Shown here: positions 1-7,953 of the stretch, piece by piece
How the letters are laid out: the number at the start of each line of letters is the position of its first letter
How positions within the stretch are numbered: position 1 is the stretch's first letter
DNA from: Cytobacillus oceanisediminis
GTDB taxonomy: Bacteria > Bacillota > Bacilli > Bacillales > Cytobacillaceae
Direction: 5' to 3'
Assembly: GCF_003182355.1 (NCBI RefSeq)
Contig: NZ_QGTW01000017.1
Location: 41,350 to 105,349, forward strand
DNA: 64,000 bases
Translations under genes and position numbers: made by a program
Notes under the pieces: model-generated
Databases searched by the model: none
Told to the model about the DNA's origin: nothing
What the model saw: only the letters and a program-made list of their open reading frames with translations

Positions 1-1
1 T

Positions 2-295
2 TATATCCTTCTGGATGAGCCTCTTAATAATCTGGATATGAAGCATTCGGTGCAGATTATGAAGGTACTTCGGAGGCTGACCCAGGAAATGGGAAAAACC
101 GTCATCATTGTTATTCATGATATCAATTTTGCTTCCACTTATTCTGATTATATTGTTGCTTTAAAGAATGGCAAGGTAGTCAAGGCTGGCACGACTGATG
201 AAATCATTTCCTCTCCCGTGTTAAAGGAAGTCTATGATATGAATATCCAAATTCAAGAGTTTAACTGCCAAAAGTTTTGTATGGTATTCAACTAA
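2..295 (+). CDS. yclP: Siderophore ABC transporter ATPase, C-terminal part (YclP-like)
   Basis: This is the 3' end of a gene that begins before the window; the frame is open from base 2. The 97 residues seen carry the Walker B and D-loop (ILLDEPLNNLD), the H-loop histidine (VIHDINF) and the C-terminal tail of an iron-chelate importer ATPase. The wording around the D-loop (NNLDMKHSVQ) is typical of the petrobactin importer ATPase YclP of Bacillus. It would power import of a ferric siderophore with membrane permeases encoded upstream, outside the window. The binding-protein gene follows 120 bases downstream, as in yclNOPQ. The family is certain; petrobactin as substrate is inferred from similarity and order. 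Confidence 0.85.
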   Translation, partial: YILLDEPLNNLDMKHSVQIMKVLRRLTQEMGKTVIIVIHDINFASTYSDYIVALKNGKVVKAGTTDEIISSPVLKEVYDMNIQIQEFNCQKFCMVFN

Positions 296-415
296 TGGTT
301 TCTCAAAATTGGTCGCTTTTCAAAGGGCAATTAGAGGAAGGGCCCTCCTCAAAAATAGGTCTTAGATGAGCGGGCAATTTTTGAAATAATATATTATTCT
401 ATGAGGTGAACAAAC

Positions 416-1372
416 ATGGCAAGAAAGTTATCATTGTTTTTAATAATGGCTGTGTTGGCTATTGTGACTGCAGCTTGCGGTACAGAAACATCACAAGAAG
501 CAAATGGCTCAGATAAGGACAGTAAAACAGAATCAAACGAAATCACAATTGAGCATCAATTGGGAGAAACACCGGTGAAAGTAAACCCGGAAAAAGTAAT
601 AGTCTTTGATTTTGGTGTGCTGGATACATTAGATAAGCTTGGCGTTGAAGTGACAGGCGTTCCTCAGGTGAATATTCCCCAATATCTTTCTAAGTTTGAA
701 GACAGCAAGTATGAGAATGTTGGAAGCCTGAAAGAACCTGATTTTGAAAAAATCAGCGAAATTGAACCTGAACTGATTATCATTTCAGGACGACAGCAGG
801 AAGCTTATGAAGAATTGAGCGAAATTGCACCTACTATTTTTATGGGTGTAGATACATCTAAATACATGCAATCTTTTAAAGAAAACACCAAGACATTAGG
901 AGAGGTTTTCGGCAAGGAAGAAGAAGCAGAGAAAGAGCTTGCCAGCATTGAAGAGTCCATCGCAGCATTAAAAGAGAAAGCAACTGCAGATGGAAGCAAT
1001 GGTTTAATCATCTTAGCGAATGAAGGTAGCCTTAGTGCATATGGATCTGCCTCCCGCTTTGGAATTATCCATGATGTGTTTGGCATTAAGCCTGCCGATG
1101 ATAAAATTGAAGTTTCCACTCATGGGCAAAGCGTTTCTTCAGAATATATTGTAGAAAAAGATCCGGACTATCTATTTGTCATCGATAGAGGGGCAGCAGT
1201 GGAAGGAGAATCCTCTGCCAAACAAATCATTGAAAATGAACTGGTGAAAAAGACAAAAGCGTATAAAAATGATCATATTGTCTACTTAAATCCTGATTAT
1301 TGGTACCTTTCAGGCGGCGGATTAGTTTCTGTAGCCGAAATGGTGAAGGAAATTGAAAAAGGGTTGGAATAA
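416..1372 (+). CDS. yclQ: Siderophore-binding lipoprotein (YclQ-like, petrobactin)
   Basis: A 318-residue solute-binding lipoprotein. The N-terminus is a lipoprotein signal with lipobox TAAC (Cys21), followed by a Ser/Glu-rich linker and two lobes of the periplasmic-binding-protein-like II fold used by class III iron-chelate receptors. It should sit on the outer face of the membrane and deliver a ferric siderophore, most likely petrobactin, to the permease and ATPase encoded just upstream. The ATG has a GAGGTG ribosome site 8 bases upstream. A strong terminator follows, so this is the last gene of the operon. I looked for a Fur box in the 120-base gap and found none convincing; the operon promoter probably lies before the window. 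Confidence 0.85.
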   Translation: MARKLSLFLIMAVLAIVTAACGTETSQEANGSDKDSKTESNEITIEHQLGETPVKVNPEKVIVFDFGVLDTLDKLGVEVTGVPQVNIPQYLSKFEDSKYENVGSLKEPDFEKISEIEPELIIISGRQQEAYEELSEIAPTIFMGVDTSKYMQSFKENTKTLGEVFGKEEEAEKELASIEESIAALKEKATADGSNGLIILANEGSLSAYGSASRFGIIHDVFGIKPADDKIEVSTHGQSVSSEYIVEKDPDYLFVIDRGAAVEGESSAKQIIENELVKKTKAYKNDHIVYLNPDYWYLSGGGLVSVAEMVKEIEKGLE

Positions 1373-1422
1373 CTAAAAGAAATAGACTAGAAAGTCCAAC
1401 TTTTAAGGGTTATTATATAAAA

Positions 1423-1458
1423 AAGAGCATGAATTCATCGATTTCATGCTCTTTTTTT
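1423..1458 (+). terminator. Rho-independent terminator after yclQ
   Basis: Stem GAGCATGAA/TTCATGCTC with a nine-base loop followed by a run of seven T. It closes the siderophore operon. Confidence 0.85.
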
Positions 1459-1472
1459 ATTGGAGAGAAGTT

Positions 1473-1568
1473 TATTTGCAACTTTGGCCAATATATTAGC
1501 AAGTTTTTCATTTTATTTGCAACTTCCACCCATATATTTGCAGCTTTTAAATTATATTAGTAACTTCT
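1473..1568. repeat. 20/21-nt period direct-repeat array, word TTGCAA (family A)
   Basis: Five degenerate units begin with TAT at 1473, 1494, 1514, 1535 and 1555 (steps 21, 20, 21, 20). Each reads TAT, a six-base word close to TTGCAA (TTGCAA, TAGCAA, TTGCAA, TTGCAG, TAGTAA), then C or G and a T-rich tract, then about six or seven variable bases. There is no gene here. The layout matches the arrays near 3.83, 37.14 and 51.38 kb, which use other six-base words. Confidence 0.75.
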
Positions 1569-1648
1569 TTCTGGTTGAATTTTTAAGGCTTGGACCATCT
1601 GTTGTACCCGTAAAAAAGTCCTTTGGAACAAACCGGGCAAAAAGGGAC

Positions 1649-1686
1649 AGACTGTAGGCAGCCACAACGGCTGCCTACAGTCTTTT
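1649..1686 (+). terminator. Perfect 15-bp hairpin with T tail
   Basis: Fifteen bases from 1649 are perfectly complementary to fifteen ending at 1683 around a five-base loop (ACAAC), then TTT. It looks like a Rho-independent terminator, although no recognised gene ends just upstream. It may stop read-through from yclQ or belong to the repeat element that follows. Confidence 0.5.
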
Positions 1687-1706
1687 AGGTTGTCTTTGAA
1701 ATGGGT

Positions 1707-1838
1707 CTGTTGATTTCCGTTCCAGGCGCTCAGCGAACGCGGGCGGCCCGGGGAGCCTCCTCGTCGCTTCGCTCCTGCGGAGTCTCTCCTGACCCTTGCT
1801 CCCGCAGGAGTCTTCGCACCTTCCACTCCAATCAACAG
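1707..1838. repeat. 132-bp dispersed non-coding element, copy 1
   Basis: A GC-rich block with imperfect inverted ends (CTGTTGATTTCCGTTCC at the left, the complement of CTGTTGATTGGAGTGGAAGG at the right) and an internal GCGAACGCGGGCGG segment. Related copies lie at 49953-50084 in reverse and 59063-59188. This kind of sequence recurs in Bacillaceae intergenic DNA; reading frames across it are not genes. Confidence 0.65.
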
Positions 1839-1892
1839 GATTTTAAAATTGAATGTGGCAGTAGAATCAAGCCTATTTTAAACAGGAAAATT

Positions 1893-1920
1893 AAAAAAGC
1901 ACGCCCAAAAGGACGTGCTT
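1893..1920 (-). terminator. Terminator of the mechanosensitive-channel gene
   Basis: Read on the minus strand: AAGCACG stem, short loop with TTTT, CGTGCTT stem, then a T run. It lies 14 bases past the stop codon of the minus-strand channel gene. Confidence 0.75.
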
Positions 1921-1933
1921 CATTTGGTATTAT

Positions 1934-3631
1934 TTATGGCATCTTTGGCCCATTGTTTTCATCCATGCGGTTATTACGCGGATTTAATGGGTCGTTGGCC
2001 GGATTTCTAGTCGGATCCGGGCTTGATGGATTTATCGGTTTATCTACATTAGTAGGGGCAGATGAAGTGGTTCCTGTTTTCTTTTCAGGCATTGCTTCTT
2101 TCAGCACCCTTTTTGTATCTGCATCTTTGTTAATGGTCGTTTCTTCAATTTTCCGATCGAGTTTTTGCAGGTACTTGGCAGCAAAATCTTTTCCGCCAAG
2201 GCCGAATGATAAGCCGAATGCAAGTGCCAGTGCTCCAAGCGTTAGAATAAAGGCAGCATTGACAATGGATGCGGCAAGGCCAAGCTGGTCAAGCGCCATA
2301 AAGATCGAAATGGCGATAATGGCTGCTTTCGCAACGTTTGCCAGGAACTTATAATGCGGTCCTTGCAGCACTGTACTCAGCAATTTTTTTACAAGACTGC
2401 CGAGCCATAAGCCGACTCCAAGAATGACCAGAGCTGCAATGACATGAGGCAGGTAAGCAATAACGCCGGTTGCAAGTGTCACTAAGAAGTCAAGACCAAG
2501 AATATTAAGGGCCTGCACAACAAACAAGAGGACAATAATGACCTCAGCAATATAGCCGATAACCTGGGAGAAACTTAAACCACTACCTGTTACAGCAGAT
2601 TTGCTCAATCCCATTCCTGAGAAATAAGAATCCAATCCAATTCGCTCTAAAAGATTGGAAACGAATTTTCGAACCCATTTTCCGATCCATACACCAATCA
2701 GCACAAAGAAAATGGCTACTGCGATATTCGGCAGCATGGTCAGAACGTCATTCAGCATTGCAATGGCTGGTCCGGAAATACCTTCAATATCCAAGCGTTC
2801 TAACGCAGCGATAACTGTGGGGATTAAAATCAGTACGAATACAACAGTACCAATCACAGAAGACAGGCTTGTCCCTTCAAATAAACGAGCTAAGCCAAGT
2901 TTTTTCGTTAATTTCTCAGTTCCAATTGCCTGCAGGAAATTCGTTACGATATCGCGGACAATTTTTGCAACAAACCATCCTACTAATAGAATAAGGGCTG
3001 CTGCCAAAAGCTTAGGCAAGAATGCCAGGATACTTTCCAGCATGCCGGTGAACGGACCAGCGATGCCATTCAGGTTTAAAGCACCCAATACAGCTGGCAG
3101 GAAAATAAGCAAGACAAGATAGAAAACAACTTTTGCAACCTTCTCGATTGCATTGGAAGGCTGCTGTTGATTGTCGGTTAAATTCCATCTATCCAACTTT
3201 TCATCAACTTTTAGCGTTTTTCCGCCTTTTCTAATTAAGAAGCTGAGGCCGGAAGCAATAAGCCATGCAAATAAAAGAATAAGGGCTGCTTTTAAAATGC
3301 TTGGAACTGCAGCCATGATCGAGGAGAACATGCCCACTAGCGGAGTAGCGATAATGTCCAAATCAAGAATATTAAAGAATAAGATGAACACGAATACTAG
3401 CAGAAGGTAATAAATGATCTTACTGATCATCTTTTCGGATGAATATTTTCTGTTTGCTTTATCGGGGAATACCTTGTCATCGAGGCTGGTTTTGCGAAGT
3501 CCTTTTAAAACTGCCTTTTCAATGGCTTTTGCGATAACCCATCCAATTAATAAAACTAAAAGTGCTAATAATAAGTCAGGCAGTTTGGCCAAAAGGTAAT
3601 CAAATCCGCCCCAATACCGATTATTGTCCAA
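1934..3631 (-). CDS. Multi-pass mechanosensitive ion channel-like protein with TM-helix repeats
   Basis: A 565-residue membrane protein built from about five copies of a helix-pair module (glycine-rich helices of the type LLALLVLLIGWVIAKAIEKA and related stretches), each followed by basic and amphipathic residues and an FLPxL/MLPNI-type segment. This is the conserved TM-helix family often annotated as mechanosensitive ion channel, related to but not identical with MscS. The last ~60 residues are a hydrophilic Pro/Asn/Asp-rich tail, probably cytosolic. The start is TTG, set by AGGAG nine bases upstream. It is monocistronic. A role in osmotic or membrane-tension response is inferred from family naming only. 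Confidence 0.75.
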   Translation of the reverse strand: MDNNRYWGGFDYLLAKLPDLLLALLVLLIGWVIAKAIEKAVLKGLRKTSLDDKVFPDKANRKYSSEKMISKIIYYLLLVFVFILFFNILDLDIIATPLVGMFSSIMAAVPSILKAALILLFAWLIASGLSFLIRKGGKTLKVDEKLDRWNLTDNQQQPSNAIEKVAKVVFYLVLLIFLPAVLGALNLNGIAGPFTGMLESILAFLPKLLAAALILLVGWFVAKIVRDIVTNFLQAIGTEKLTKKLGLARLFEGTSLSSVIGTVVFVLILIPTVIAALERLDIEGISGPAIAMLNDVLTMLPNIAVAIFFVLIGVWIGKWVRKFVSNLLERIGLDSYFSGMGLSKSAVTGSGLSFSQVIGYIAEVIIVLLFVVQALNILGLDFLVTLATGVIAYLPHVIAALVILGVGLWLGSLVKKLLSTVLQGPHYKFLANVAKAAIIAISIFMALDQLGLAASIVNAAFILTLGALALAFGLSFGLGGKDFAAKYLQKLDRKIEETTINKDADTKRVLKEAMPEKKTGTTSSAPTNVDKPINPSSPDPTRNPANDPLNPRNNRMDENNGPKMP

Positions 3632-3827
3632 TATCGTTCACTCCTTAAAGAATTGTCTATTTACATACTTTCATATACCCAATCCCTTTTGGTGTAAACG
3701 AGAAAACATACTTAACTAATTGCCGCAAGTGGCAAGCTGCAGTTATATTTAGACGGTCAATATCAGTTTTTCCACGCGAAAGAGGCTTTGGACGAGTCCA
3801 AAGCCCTTGTTAATTGACAGGAAAATC

Positions 3828-3903
3828 GATATCCGCGAAAAATTGAATATAACCACGAAAATTCAGTTTTATCCACGAAAATTTAAATATAACCGCGAAA
3901 CCT
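3828..3903. repeat. 20-nt period direct-repeat array, word AACCGC (family B)
   Basis: Four units with exact 20-base spacing: CGCGAAA or CACGAAA ends at 3840, 3860, 3880 and 3900. Each unit is TAT (or GAT/TTT), a six-base word A[AT]CC[AG]C, GAAAA, then six variable bases. A degenerate relative (CCACGCGAAA) occurs at 3772. It lies between the divergently placed channel gene and the end of the flavoprotein gene, with no coding potential. Confidence 0.75.
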
Positions 3904-3924
3904 GCTCCTGGCTCCATATTGAAT

Positions 3925-4560
3925 TTAATAGAGCCTCTTCTCATAGCTTTCCTGAAGGGCAGCTTTTATTTTATCCCTATCCAAATCAGGCAGATTGACA
4001 TGGTCGGCAAGGATTTGTGAGGGTATAGGCAAATCTTTTTTATCCAGCCATTCGCCTTGATCCCAAAGTTTAGATCGCTTAAATGCTTTTGCGCAGTGTA
4101 TATAGCATTCTTCCACTTCAATAGCTATTCCCAGAATCGGATTCTTGCCTCGGGCTGCCATTTGTTCTAAAATCTCCGAATCTCTAATTATTTTCGCACG
4201 GCCATTGATTCTTAGTGTTTCCTCAAGTCCGGGAATAACAAAAACCAGGCCGGCATATGGGTTAGATAGGATATTAAGCAATGAATCAATCCTTTTATTT
4301 CCAGGCCGTTCAGGAATTACAAAAGAATGATCATTCAAAATATGCACAAATCCAGGGGCATCGCCGCGCGGGGAAGTGTCACATTTGCCCGTACTGTCAG
4401 CAGTTGAAAGAAACAACATAGGGGACTTGCCAATAAACTCCCGGCAATGATAATCCAGCTTATGTATGATTTTATTGGCTGCTGTTCTGCTGGGAGTGCC
4501 CAGCAATGAACGGAGCTCACCCTCGGAATCAACGACTCTTTTATAAACAGCATCTATCAA
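3925..4560 (-). CDS. PPOX-type FMN-binding flavoprotein (MSMEG_1061/DR2398 type)
   Basis: A 211-residue protein of the pyridoxamine 5'-phosphate oxidase-like split-barrel superfamily. The segment FLSTADSTGKCDTSPRGDAPG and the later IPERPGNKRIDSLLNI and RINGRAKI strands are the FMN-contact signature of the MSMEG_1061 subfamily. These are cytosolic, usually dimeric flavin oxidoreductases with mostly unknown substrates; true PNPOx activity is not expected. The start is TTG at 4560, fixed by AGGAGGG six bases upstream. It lies downstream of the EamA gene on the same strand but behind a terminator, so it may be transcribed separately. Confidence 0.8.
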   Translation of the reverse strand: MIDAVYKRVVDSEGELRSLLGTPSRTAANKIIHKLDYHCREFIGKSPMLFLSTADSTGKCDTSPRGDAPGFVHILNDHSFVIPERPGNKRIDSLLNILSNPYAGLVFVIPGLEETLRINGRAKIIRDSEILEQMAARGKNPILGIAIEVEECYIHCAKAFKRSKLWDQGEWLDKKDLPIPSQILADHVNLPDLDRDKIKAALQESYEKRLY

Positions 4561-4592
4561 AATAAACCCTCCTCATAGGCTTATGTATTCAA

Positions 4593-4613
4593 GAAAAAAG
4601 AGGGTTTTCCCTC
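4593..4613 (-). terminator. Terminator of the EamA transporter gene
   Basis: On the minus strand GAGGG-AAAA-CCCTC followed by six T, directly after the EamA stop codon. Confidence 0.75.
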
Positions 4614-4614
4614 C

Positions 4615-5508
4615 TTATGTGCTATAACGGTTCTTTGAAACTTTTTTAAAAGAAAACTGTGGAATGCTGATTCCAATCAGGATAAGGACAATTCCAAAGG
4701 TTTGTGCTTCCGTGATTCTTTCTCCGAGCAGAAGCATGGCAGCAGCAACAGCGGCTGGAAGTTCTGCAGAGCCAACGATTGTGGCCAGCCCCGAATCTAT
4801 GTGGGGAGAGCCAATTGCAAAGAAGATAATGGGGAAAATGGCTCCGAATAAGGCCATCAGCAGCCCGAATTTCCATAAACCTTGCAGCTGTAAGTCGGAA
4901 TTTATTAAAGGAGGCCCGGAAACAGCTGCAACTAGAAGAAGGCCTCCAAGCGTAATAAAGATGCTGCGCTGAATTCCCGGGATTCCTTTTCCGGCCTTGC
5001 CGCTTGCGAAAATAAACAGTGCAAAGGTAACGGCGGATAGGAGTCCGTAAATTAGTCCGTCTGCCCTAATGGTATGGGAGCCGCCGGCAATAAGGTTGCT
5101 CGCAAAAACTGTACCAATAATCAGGAAGAGAGAAGAGATGATTTTTGCTTTGCTTGGTTTCTTTTTTTCATAAAGCGCTTCTATAAGAATGCCAATCCAG
5201 GTGAATTGGAATAACAGGACAACAGCGATGGATGCCGGGTTCCGGTCAAGGCTCATCCCATAAAGAATTCCCGTTAAGCTAAGGGAGGCACCGGTAATTA
5301 GCAGAGCGGCTGCTTGTTTAAGTGACACTTTCGTTCTATTGATAAAAGGGAAGGAAAGCATTAGCAAAAGGAGCCCAAATAAATATTGGCTGCCTGTCAG
5401 CTCGTGAACGGTATGGCCTGCCTGGAGACCAAGCTTGACAATTGATGCCAGGATGCCATAACTGCATGCGCCTAAAAAAATGAATATAGAATACTTTAAA
5501 TTTGCCAT
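4615..5508 (-). CDS. EamA/DMT-family transporter
   Basis: A 297-residue integral membrane protein with about ten hydrophobic segments, arranged as two EamA repeats (roughly residues 5-135 and 150-285). The drug/metabolite transporter superfamily usually exports amino acids or other small metabolites; the substrate cannot be told from sequence. The C-terminus ends in a basic tail (KKVSKNRYST). The ATG has AAAGGAG nine bases upstream. It is a single gene with its own terminator, divergent from nothing and followed by the flavoprotein gene on the same strand. Confidence 0.8.
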   Translation of the reverse strand: MANLKYSIFIFLGACSYGILASIVKLGLQAGHTVHELTGSQYLFGLLLLMLSFPFINRTKVSLKQAAALLITGASLSLTGILYGMSLDRNPASIAVVLLFQFTWIGILIEALYEKKKPSKAKIISSLFLIIGTVFASNLIAGGSHTIRADGLIYGLLSAVTFALFIFASGKAGKGIPGIQRSIFITLGGLLLVAAVSGPPLINSDLQLQGLWKFGLLMALFGAIFPIIFFAIGSPHIDSGLATIVGSAELPAAVAAAMLLLGERITEAQTFGIVLILIGISIPQFSFKKVSKNRYST

Positions 5509-5629
5509 TATGGAAACTCCTTTCTAAGTTGTATGAACTAATCAGGTCAATCATAACATCTCAGAGCAGCTGTTTGGGAAAAATAATTGCATAGAGAAGA
5601 CCATAAAGGCATCCTCTTCCAAACATAAA

Positions 5630-5665
5630 GAAAGAGCCAGTGATTCTTCTCACCGACTCTTTTTC
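5630..5665 (-). terminator. Terminator of the dps gene
   Basis: Imperfect stem AAAGAGTCGGTGA/TCACTGGCTCTTT read on the minus strand, followed by TTC. It lies just past the dps stop codon. Confidence 0.6.
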
Positions 5666-5674
5666 TGTATTAAA

Positions 5675-6112
5675 TTATTCTCCTAAGTAGGCGTTTAGCA
5701 TCCAAATGTGAGCATCAAGTTTTTCAATGAGCCCGATTGCAAAATCTGCTGTCACTTGGTCTTCGTGTTCTTCAGCGGCATGGGCTAATGAAATTAATTG
5801 TTCTTTTAAATGTTTATAATCTGCAGCCAAACTTGCAACCATGTTTTCTGCTTTCTTTTCACCATGGGACTCTTCCAGGGTAGCTACACTTAAGTATTCC
5901 TTCAGAGTAGCTGCCGGCGTGCCTCCAATCGCAAGCAGGCGTTCAGCTGCTTCATCGACAACTTCTGCTGCTTCATTATATAATTCCTCAAATTTTTCAT
6001 GCAGGGTAAAGAAGAATGGCCCTTTTACAAACCAATGGTAACGGTGCAGTTTTGTATAAAGAACACTCCAGTTTGCAATTTGAACATTTAATGCTGAATA
6101 TAATTTTTCCAT
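5675..6112 (-). CDS. dps: Dps-family ferritin-like DNA-protection protein (MrgA-like)
   Basis: A 145-residue Dps-type mini-ferritin. The ferroxidase residues occur in the expected places: HRYHWFVKG near residue 24, then EKFEELYNEAAEVVDEAAER around residues 39-58. Such proteins form 12-subunit cages that oxidise ferrous iron with hydrogen peroxide and shield DNA. RBS AAGGGGG is well placed before the ATG. Upstream is a sigma-A-type promoter with a perfect PerR operator, so peroxide-inducible expression is strongly suggested, as for mrgA of B. subtilis. Length is normal for the family. Confidence 0.9.
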   Translation of the reverse strand: MEKLYSALNVQIANWSVLYTKLHRYHWFVKGPFFFTLHEKFEELYNEAAEVVDEAAERLLAIGGTPAATLKEYLSVATLEESHGEKKAENMVASLAADYKHLKEQLISLAHAAEEHEDQVTADFAIGLIEKLDAHIWMLNAYLGE

Positions 6113-6145
6113 TGAAAAATCCCCCTTTGAATAGCTTGTAATCTA

Positions 6146-6173
6146 ATTATAACAGATATTAAATTAAAATCAA
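6146..6173 (-). promoter_or_regulatory. Sigma-A promoter of dps
   Basis: On the minus strand -35 TTGATT (6168-6173) and -10 TATAAT (6146-6151) with a 16-base spacer. Confidence 0.7.
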
Positions 6174-6180
6174 TATCTAT

Positions 6181-6195
6181 TTATAATAATTATAA
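6181..6195 (-). promoter_or_regulatory. PerR box upstream of dps
   Basis: The 15-mer TTATAATAATTATAA (minus strand TTATAATTATTATAA) matches the PerR consensus TTATAATNATTATAA at every defined position. It sits 7 bases upstream of the -35 box. PerR with iron or manganese should repress, with release by hydrogen peroxide. Confidence 0.85.
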
Positions 6196-6224
6196 ATAAT
6201 GTTTTTATAGGGAAATGTTTAAAA

Positions 6225-6251
6225 AGAAAAATCCCGGTTGTAAACCGGGAT
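6225..6251 (-). terminator. Terminator of the YqaA-like gene
   Basis: On the minus strand a perfect nine-base stem ATCCCGGTT/AACCGGGAT with a three-base loop, then TTTTTC. Confidence 0.85.
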
Positions 6252-6255
6252 AAAA

Positions 6256-6837
6256 TTACACAGTTTTATTTCTTTTTTTTAAAACAAGGTAAATAACATA
6301 AACAACAAGGATAACTAGTCCGCCGATGAGCGTTAGCAATGTAAAGTTTTCTTCGATAAACGTCTTTGCCTGTGCACCCAAAACCATAATGATGGCAGCT
6401 TCCAAAAAGAAGCGGGCTCCTCGGCCGATGATGGACCAAATGACTAAAACCCTTAGACGGATATTTGATATTCCGGCAAAAATCGTAAAGACTTTATAAG
6501 GAATAGGGGTAAATGCGGAAATTAAAATCGCCATCGCACCATACTTTGTAAAATAGTCTTCAACCTTTTGGATTCTTTCTTCAGAGATAATGTACCTTAA
6601 TACAGGACGGCCAAGTTTTTTTCCGATAAACCAGCCGAGAATGGCTCCCAATACAGAAGCGGCTGTGGTAATAAAAGCGTACCAAAGCACATTATCAGGG
6701 TTGGAAATTCCCATTGGAATCAGCAGAACATCAGGTGGGATCGGAAAGAAAGAAGAATCGGCAAAGGAAACGAAAAACAAGCCAAAGACTCCGTACTCCA
6801 TGAGCCATTCTTCAATTGCATGAATCATTTCAGACAT
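6256..6837 (-). CDS. YqaA/DedA-type SNARE-associated membrane protein
   Basis: A 193-residue membrane protein with four to five hydrophobic segments. It has the SNARE-associated (VTT/DedA) core: an early re-entrant segment with FFPIPPDVLLIP, then GxxxG-rich helices and the FTPIPYKVFTIFAG motif near residue 110. That FTPIP sequence and the short length point to the YqaA subfamily rather than classical DedA. DedA-superfamily proteins act as lipid flippases or in membrane homeostasis; the exact role here is unknown. ATG start with AAAGGAG upstream and its own terminator. Confidence 0.8.
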   Translation of the reverse strand: MSEMIHAIEEWLMEYGVFGLFFVSFADSSFFPIPPDVLLIPMGISNPDNVLWYAFITTAASVLGAILGWFIGKKLGRPVLRYIISEERIQKVEDYFTKYGAMAILISAFTPIPYKVFTIFAGISNIRLRVLVIWSIIGRGARFFLEAAIIMVLGAQAKTFIEENFTLLTLIGGLVILVVYVIYLVLKKRNKTV

Positions 6838-7052
6838 TTATTTTATTCTCCTTTATAGCTTTCATAATTACACATGTGAAGTATACCACTTTTCGTGTCA
6901 GCCCGTCATGCTGGAATGGGATTGTTAGGGTGGGATATTATCCTTCTGAAATGTTTACGAATGTGGAGATCTATTCTTATAAACCCTGATAAGTATGGTA
7001 AAGTGATATGGTATCAATGAATAAGTAAAACGTTCATAAGTGAGGATTTCAA

Positions 7053-7937
7053 ATGGAATATCTTTTATTCATTATTCTAGGGGCACTTATAAGTGTGCTC
7101 TCAGGCTTCTTTGGGGTAGGAGGGGGATTTATTTTGACCCCGACTTTAATGCTATTTGGATTTTCTCCTATAGAAGCTATTACAACGAGTTTGCTTTTTT
7201 CAATCGGAACCTCCATCTCCGGTATTTCCGCTCATATCAGGATGAAGAATATTTTGCTGAAGCAAGGCCTTATCCTCGGCATGAGCGGAATGGCTGCAAC
7301 ACAGGCAGCTCGGCCTTTTGTGTTCTTCCTGGAAGAAAAAGGATGGGGTGAATGGGCAGTTCCTATGTTCTATATTGTCCTGCTGTCTTACTTTGCTCTT
7401 ACCATGCTTAAAAAAGGAAAGAAATCTAAATCGGGTACGGAGAACAACACTGGATGGTCTCCTTCAATTATAAAGATGATTTTAATCGGTTTTTTTGCTG
7501 GGTTTGTTTCAACCACACTGGGGGTTGGCGGAGGCTTTATAATGGTGCCTTTATCGGTTGCCTTTTTGGGATTATTGCCTAAAAAAGCAGTTGGCACCAG
7601 CTTATTTGCTATTTTATTAATCGTGACAGCAGGTTTTTTCTCGTATGCTTCCGCGATTTCCATCGATTATTGGATTGGCATTTCTTTAGTTGGTGGCGGC
7701 CTGGTCGGATCTCAATTCGGGGCGAAGCTTACTGCCTACTTCGAAAACGAAGAAATTACCTATATGCTTGGCGCTCTCTATATGGCAACGGTCGCCAGTG
7801 TCATTCTTAAATTAGTGAACTTGAATTATACAGGTCTAGTTTTAATGGCCATATTTGTCGGCGGTTTTTTAGTAAGAAGTATAGCTAAAGTAAAGCTGGC
7901 AAAGTCCCGATTTAAAGAAGAAAAGGAGAGACCATAA
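7053..7937 (+). CDS. TauE/SafE-family sulfite/organosulfur exporter-like permease
   Basis: A 294-residue membrane protein with about eight helices in two homologous halves, each opening with the family's glycine motif (GFFGVGGGFILTP near residue 18 and STTLGVGGGFIMVP near residue 152). TauE/SafE proteins move sulfite, sulfoacetate or related anions across the membrane; substrate here is undetermined. The ATG at 7053 has only a modest site (GTGAGG). The stop codon lies inside a terminator hairpin shared with the convergent argS gene. Confidence 0.8.
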   Translation: MEYLLFIILGALISVLSGFFGVGGGFILTPTLMLFGFSPIEAITTSLLFSIGTSISGISAHIRMKNILLKQGLILGMSGMAATQAARPFVFFLEEKGWGEWAVPMFYIVLLSYFALTMLKKGKKSKSGTENNTGWSPSIIKMILIGFFAGFVSTTLGVGGGFIMVPLSVAFLGLLPKKAVGTSLFAILLIVTAGFFSYASAISIDYWIGISLVGGGLVGSQFGAKLTAYFENEEITYMLGALYMATVASVILKLVNLNYTGLVLMAIFVGGFLVRSIAKVKLAKSRFKEEKERP

Positions 7938-7953
7938 CGGGCCTCTCCTTTTA
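7921..7953. terminator. Bidirectional terminator between the TauE gene and argS
   Basis: Stem AAAAGGAGAG/CTCTCCTTTT around GACC-ATAAC-GGGC. A- and T-runs on both flanks allow use in both directions; it overlaps the stop codons of the two convergent genes. Confidence 0.75.

Noticed and set aside
296..415. Fur box ahead of yclQ
   Set aside because: GAAATAATATATTATTC is palindromic but does not match TGATAATNATTATCA well.
1557..2354. Frames of 92 and 217 codons across the 1.7-kb repeat
   Set aside because: Arg/Gly/Ala-rich translations of a non-coding repeat and antisense of the channel gene.
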